From NCBI GenBank assembly GCA_035495465.1, contig DATJFX010000030.1:1-8707 (forward strand): a stretch of DNA of 8,707 nucleotides. The letters are read 5' to 3'. Below, piece after piece: positions 6,116-8,707 of this stretch (positions within the stretch are counted from its first letter, which is position 1; the number at the start of each line of letters is the position of its first letter). A program made the translations under genes and the position numbers. Origin of the DNA: DATJFX01 sp035495465. Lineage in GTDB: Bacteria > Patescibacteriota > Doudnabacteria > UBA920 > O2-02-FULL-48-8. The notes under the pieces are model-generated. The model was given only the letters and a program-made list of their open reading frames with translations, was not told where the DNA came from and ran no database searches.

Positions 6116-6177
6116 GCTTGGCGTTTACTGGCTTTAGAAAGCAAAGAATTGTTTTACTAAGTGAGTAAACGGCAAGT
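6116..6177 (+). other. Long inverted repeat in the atpI-atpB spacer
   Basis: GCTTGGCGTTTACT (6116-6129) pairs with AGTAAACGGCAAGT (6164-6177) over 14 positions, with one G-G mismatch and one G-U pair. The 34-base interior holds a small hairpin GCTT-TAGA-AAGC (6131-6142). The right arm can instead pair with GTTTTACT at 6151-6158 in a tighter hairpin with one bulged T. No T tract follows, so this is not an intrinsic terminator. It ends 23 bases before atpB. Confidence 0.6.
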
Positions 6178-6200
6178 AGAAGAAGAAACAAAGATCAAGT

Positions 6201-7037
6201 ATGTTATTCGCAATCCCGCCACTTGTGGCGGAACCAATTTTTCATATAGCTAACTTTCCAGTAACAAATGCTTACATAAATTCATGTATGGCTGTTTTGT
6301 TTTTCTTTATCATGGGTTTAATTCTGAAAAATAGAACCGCCCTGGTGCCAAAGGGAATTCAAAATGCAGCCGAGGGAGCTTTGGAATTTTTACTGAAATA
6401 TATTGATCAGGTCACCCATGACAGACGAAGATCTCTACAATTTCTGCCAATTGTGGGCGGCATCTTTTTATTCATTTTATTTTCCAACTATTTAGGATTG
6501 CTTCCCGGGACTGGATCGATCGGCCGCAATCTTTTAGTCGAAGGACATGTAGAGCTGGTGCCATTCTTACGCTCTGCCAATAGCGACTTAAATCTTACCG
6601 TGGCTATGGCCGTATTTGCCGTATTCTTCTCACATATTTTAGGGGTAGTTACAATTGGTTTTTTCAAATACACAAATAAATTTATTAAACTAGGGGATTT
6701 ATATAAATCTTTTTCGCGTGGACCGATCGCCATCATGACTGCAGCTATTGAGTTTGGCGTGGGACTTTTAGAAATCGTGTCTGAAGTTGCGAAATTAGTT
6801 TCGCTTTCTTTCCGGTTATTCGGTAATATCTTTGCCGGAGAAGTATTGCTAACCATTATGGCTTCTCTGTTTGCATATTTCGTACCCTTGCCATTCATGT
6901 TTTTGGAGTTGATCGTAGGGTTAATTCAGGCCGTCGTCTTCTCGATGCTGACTTTGGTATACTTAACCATGGCCACTGCGCCGATTGTTGAACACGCGCA
7001 CGAAAGTACGGCGGGCGCCACAGAAATACACCATTAG
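6201..7037 (+). CDS. atpB: ATP synthase F0 subunit a
   Basis: A 278-residue proton-channel subunit of the membrane sector; it forms the two half-channels beside the c-ring. Features in order: the N-terminal AEPIFHIANFPVTN, typical of bacterial subunit a; several membrane helices including ILFSNYLGLLPGTGSIG; SANSDLNLTVAMAVFAVF; and the signature SLSFRLFGNIFAGEVLL with essential Arg205 (E. coli Arg210) and Glu214. The last helices contain Gln243 (E. coli Gln252) and end TLVYLTMATA. Glu236 sits where E. coli has His245, a substitution I expect in many bacteria. The C terminus is histidine rich (EHAHE...EIHH). The start is supported by alignment of the first 25 residues with the family. The upstream region is purine rich (AGAAGAAGAAAC) but has no true Shine-Dalgarno core. 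Long spacers lie on both sides. Confidence 0.97.
   Translation: MLFAIPPLVAEPIFHIANFPVTNAYINSCMAVLFFFIMGLILKNRTALVPKGIQNAAEGALEFLLKYIDQVTHDRRRSLQFLPIVGGIFLFILFSNYLGLLPGTGSIGRNLLVEGHVELVPFLRSANSDLNLTVAMAVFAVFFSHILGVVTIGFFKYTNKFIKLGDLYKSFSRGPIAIMTAAIEFGVGLLEIVSEVAKLVSLSFRLFGNIFAGEVLLTIMASLFAYFVPLPFMFLELIVGLIQAVVFSMLTLVYLTMATAPIVEHAHESTAGATEIHH
6216..6231 (+). other. CTTG-tetraloop hairpin inside the start of atpB
   Basis: CCGCCA (6216-6221), CTTG, TGGCGG (6226-6231) is a perfect 6-bp GC-rich stem on a CUUG tetraloop, one of the unusually stable tetraloops. It begins 15 bases after the A of the atpB start codon and encodes part of IPPLVAE. It is the most stable short hairpin I noticed in the window. 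Confidence 0.65.
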
Positions 7038-7042
7038 AGTTT

Positions 7043-7118
7043 AGTTTAGAGTAACCAAAGTCGATTGGTTACTGTTTCTAAACTTTATTAGCCGACTTTA
7101 AATCAAATCCAGTCGAGC
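7043..7118 (+). other. Two-hairpin element with possible pseudoknot before atpE
   Basis: Hairpin A: AGTTTAGAGTAACCAA (7043-7058) pairs with TTGGTTAC (7065-7072) and, after a 4-base bulge TGTT, with TCTAAACT (7077-7084), 16 pairs with loop AGTCGA (7059-7064). Hairpin B: GCCGACT (7091-7097) pairs with AGTCGAGC (7111-7118) with one bulged A. CGACT at 7093-7097 is complementary both to the loop of hairpin A (AGTCG, 7059-7063) and to its own partner in B, so a loop pseudoknot and hairpin B exclude each other. The element fills most of the 96-base spacer and ends 15 bases before the atpE ATG. It has no T tract. Confidence 0.62.
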
Positions 7119-7133
7119 TTAAGAAAGAATATT

Positions 7134-7352
7134 ATGGACGCAGAAACAACTAGAATTTTTACCAAGGGTATCACTATCGCCATCGGCGGTATGGCTCCTG
7201 CTTTGGCAGTCGGTAAGATCGGCGCTAAGGCTATGGAATCGATTGGCCGGAACCCAGAATCAGTAGATAAGCTGTTCGTGCCAATGTTGCTCGGAATGGC
7301 TTTTGCTGAAGCTATCGCGATTTACGCCTTGGTTATCGTATTTATTTTATAG
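7134..7352 (+). CDS. atpE: ATP synthase F0 subunit c
   Basis: A 72-residue two-helix hairpin; several copies form the rotating c-ring. Helix 1 runs about 8-35, the polar loop GRNPE (38-42) contacts the central stalk, and helix 2 runs about 47-72. The ion-binding carboxylate is Glu59 in AFAEAIAIY. The residue after it is Ala, and the helix-1 position that holds Gln in Na+-type rings appears to be Val26. This points to a proton-driven enzyme. The helix-1 packing motif reads APALAVG (21-27), an AxAxAxG pattern in place of the common GxGxGxG. Lys28 within helix 1 is also uncommon. Long structured spacers on both sides fit the need to make far more c than the other subunits. The upstream AAGAAAG is at best a weak ribosome site. 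Confidence 0.97.
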   Translation: MDAETTRIFTKGITIAIGGMAPALAVGKIGAKAMESIGRNPESVDKLFVPMLLGMAFAEAIAIYALVIVFIL

Positions 7353-7360
7353 GGATCAGA

Positions 7361-7408
7361 GCAGAGGGATGAGGGGTCAAAATCTGAAACCTCTTCCCTG
7401 AACCCTGC
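7361..7408 (+). other. Imperfect inverted repeat in the atpE-atpF spacer
   Basis: AGGGATGAGG (7365-7374) pairs with CCTCTTCCCT (7390-7399) with one T-T mismatch. An outer GCAG/CTGC (7361-7364, 7405-7408) and an inner TCA/TGA extend it. The top strand is purine rich on the left arm and pyrimidine rich on the right. The run is C rich after the stem (GCCCCC), not T rich, so it is not a standard terminator. It begins 9 bases after the atpE stop. Confidence 0.55.
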
Positions 7409-7412
7409 CCCC

Positions 7413-7418
7413 TATAAT
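7413..7418 (+). promoter_or_regulatory. Possible internal -10 box (TATAAT) before atpF
   Basis: A perfect TATAAT lies 20 bases before the atpF start codon, which would give a transcript start near 7425. No -35-like hexamer is found at 16-18 bases (CCTCTT at 17), and the box is also part of a small palindrome ATAATT-AAG-AATTAT (7414-7428). It could supply extra transcript for atpF-atpH-atpA or be chance in AT-rich sequence. Confidence 0.3.
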
Positions 7419-7438
7419 TAAGAATTATTTAAGCAAAT

Positions 7439-7933
7439 ATGGAAGTATTAGGAACATTAGGAATAAATTGGAAACTTTTAATTGCGCAGTTTATTAACTT
7501 CGGGATTGTTTTATTTATTTTCTGGAAATGGGTAGTCAAACCCTTAGGCACTACCTTGACCGAAAGACAAAAACGGATTGAACAAGGGCTTCGGAATGCA
7601 GATCTAACTGAAGCAGAAAAAAAGAAATTCGAAGAATGGAAACAGGCCGAGATGAAACGGGTTCGCACGGAAGCGGATCATATTTTGCGCACCACAACAG
7701 ATACCGCAAACAAGATTAAGCAAGAAACGATCGTCGAAGCACAGAACCAAGCGTCGAAGATCGCAGAGCAGGCTAAAGCCTCAATTGAAAGCGATAAAAA
7801 TCAGATGATGAAAGAAGCAAAACAGGAAATTGCCACTTTGGTCGTGGCTGCATCTGAAAAGATTTTACGCGGGAAACTCGACAGCAAACATGATCAGGAA
7901 TTGATTTCTGAATCTATGAAAGGTATGAAATGA
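7439..7933 (+). CDS. atpF: ATP synthase F0 subunit b
   Basis: A 164-residue stator subunit, normal length for bacterial b. It begins with the family pattern LGINWKLLIAQFINF (residues 7-21), has one membrane helix at about 12-33, then KPLGTTLTERQKRIEQGLRNAD and a long charged helix rich in Lys, Glu, Gln and Ala to about 130 that forms the dimeric peripheral stalk. The end, ATLVVAASEKILRGKLD and the following residues, is the part expected to bind delta. Only one b gene is visible, so a homodimer is likely. The TGA overlaps the atpH start (ATGA), which suggests coupled translation. The 86-base spacer before it holds an inverted repeat and a possible internal promoter. Confidence 0.96.
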   Translation: MEVLGTLGINWKLLIAQFINFGIVLFIFWKWVVKPLGTTLTERQKRIEQGLRNADLTEAEKKKFEEWKQAEMKRVRTEADHILRTTTDTANKIKQETIVEAQNQASKIAEQAKASIESDKNQMMKEAKQEIATLVVAASEKILRGKLDSKHDQELISESMKGMK

Positions 7934-8328
7934 AATTTTCCGCCAAACAATACGCCAAGGCTTTAATGGATAGCCTAAGCGACACAGATCCGAAAGATCA
8001 CGACAAGGTTTTAGATAACTTTGCCAAATTACTGGCCGAAAATAATGATCTCAGGTTGTTTGAAAATATTGCAGAAGAATTCCATACACTGGAACTAGCC
8101 CGTGATGGCATAAAACAAGTTGAAATTACTTCGGCCCACTCCTTAAGCCCTGATCGCGAGAAAGAAATTATCAAAACTCTAAATCATCTCGTCGGCAGCA
8201 AAGTGGAAATCAAGAAAAAAATAGATGAAGGAGTGATCGGTGGAGTGATGATTCAGGTAGATGATAAAATTTTAGACACTACAGTGAAGGGGCAGCTTGA
8301 GCAATTAAAAGATAATTTAGCAAACTAA
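7930..8328 (+). CDS. atpH: ATP synthase F1 subunit delta, shortened form
   Basis: The delta (OSCP) subunit links subunit b to the top of the alpha3-beta3 head. This one has 132 residues against about 175-180 in E. coli. The N-terminal helix (KQYAKALMDSL, 5-15) and the C-terminal domain (VEITSAHSLSPDREKEI, then DEGVIGGVMIQVDDKILDTT and QLEQLKDNL) are well kept. By eye alignment to E. coli AtpH, about 45 residues are missing from the middle of the N-terminal helical domain. The segment LLAENNDLRLFENIAEEF (34-51) corresponds to the last helices of that domain. No frameshift is seen; the ORF is continuous and fits the operon exactly. AAAGG at 7919-7923, 6 bases before the ATG, is the only Shine-Dalgarno-like sequence I found. 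The atpA start follows the TAA after one base. Confidence 0.93.
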   Translation: MKFSAKQYAKALMDSLSDTDPKDHDKVLDNFAKLLAENNDLRLFENIAEEFHTLELARDGIKQVEITSAHSLSPDREKEIIKTLNHLVGSKVEIKKKIDEGVIGGVMIQVDDKILDTTVKGQLEQLKDNLAN

Positions 8329-8329
8329 T

Positions 8330-8707
8330 ATGGCAAACGACATAATTACACAACTCAAAACTAGAATCGAAAGTTTCCGAACTGAAGCCAAAATGGAATC
8401 TGTGGGAACCGTTTTACAAATTGGCGACGGGATTGCTAAAGTTTCAGGTTTGTCCCAAGTTAAAGCTTCTGAAATGTTGGAGTTTCCAGGCGGAGTTTTG
8501 GGTGTTGCTTTAAACCTGGAACAAGATAGTATCGGTGCAGTACTTTTGGGATCGGAAGAAGGAATTAAAGAAGGGGATAAAGTTAAAGCCACAGGTAAAA
8601 TTTTGTCTGTGCCAGTCGGAGAAGCTTTAGTGGGCCGCGTGGTAAATCCGTTGGGTCAGCCGCTAGATAATAAAGGCCCAATTGTAACGCGCGAATTTTA
8701 TCCAGTA
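8330..8707 (+). CDS. atpA: ATP synthase F1 subunit alpha, 3' end cut by window
   Basis: The first 126 codons of the alpha subunit, open to the end of the window. Alpha is the non-catalytic nucleotide-binding subunit of the F1 head. The N-terminal helix (MANDIITQLKTRIESF) is the part that docks on delta. Then comes the beta-barrel domain with family blocks VGTVLQIGDGIAKVSGL, SEMLEFPGGVLGVALNLE and SVPVGEALVGRVVNPLGQP. The P-loop (GDRQTGKT in most species) lies beyond the window, so catalytic-site integrity cannot be judged. The start follows the atpH stop by one base with no Shine-Dalgarno sequence, so translation probably depends on ribosomes finishing atpH. Confidence 0.97.
   Translation, partial: MANDIITQLKTRIESFRTEAKMESVGTVLQIGDGIAKVSGLSQVKASEMLEFPGGVLGVALNLEQDSIGAVLLGSEEGIKEGDKVKATGKILSVPVGEALVGRVVNPLGQPLDNKGPIVTREFYPV

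Noticed and set aside
6488..6898. 136-codon open frame on the - strand inside atpB
   Set aside because: It lies wholly opposite a highly conserved gene, and its protein is low in hydrophobic structure and resembles no family I know. It is best explained as a mirror of atpB codon bias.
6116..7408. The three atp spacer hairpins as intrinsic terminators
   Set aside because: None is followed by a T tract, and each would cut the operon before essential subunits.

Overview
This window is a stretch of core bacterial chromosome, all genes on the + strand. The small-genome style (genes abutting or overlapping by 1-4 bases), a tiny single-pass membrane ORF next to ftsB, a SurA/PrsA-like membrane-anchored parvulin, an unusually short ATP synthase delta subunit and almost no Shine-Dalgarno sequences suggest a Candidate Phyla Radiation (Patescibacteria) genome. 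That placement is an inference from gene style, not from a marker phylogeny. UGA is used as a stop (ftsB and atpF), so this is not a code-25 lineage such as Gracilibacteria or SR1.

Layout. (1) 1-1353: the 3' part of murJ, the lipid II flippase. (2) 1354-1485: a spacer with a perfect 12-bp hairpin. (3) 3'-packed cluster 1486-4578: lepA (EF4), a 34-residue membrane microprotein, an FtsB/DivIC-like division protein and a membrane-anchored parvulin; junctions are a 2-base gap, a TAATG overlap and an ATGA overlap. (4) 4593-5790: tRNA-Gly(CCC), a HAD-family hydrolase, a NUDIX hydrolase and tRNA-Thr(CGT); the HAD gene is clearly more AT-rich than its surroundings. (5) 5821-8707: the F-type ATP synthase operon in the classical order atpZ/I-atpB-atpE-atpF-atpH-atpA, running off the window inside the N-terminal domain of alpha. 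Its promoter overlaps the terminator of tRNA-Thr.

How the genes work together. murJ and the ftsB-like gene belong to cell-wall synthesis and division, the parvulin to folding of exported proteins, and lepA to translation. The HAD and NUDIX enzymes look like metabolite house-cleaning functions. The atp operon builds a rotary ATP synthase: a, c and b make the membrane sector, delta joins the stator to alpha/beta.

Most of the window is ordinary housekeeping. The points that deserve attention are the overlooked 34-residue ORF, a parvulin domain whose first strand appears to have moved to the C terminus, a delta subunit lacking about 45 residues of its N-terminal domain, and inverted repeats with competing pairings in each of the three long atp spacers. 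I found no CRISPR array, insertion sequence, toxin-antitoxin pair or phage gene. No gene-free stretch exceeds 300 bases.
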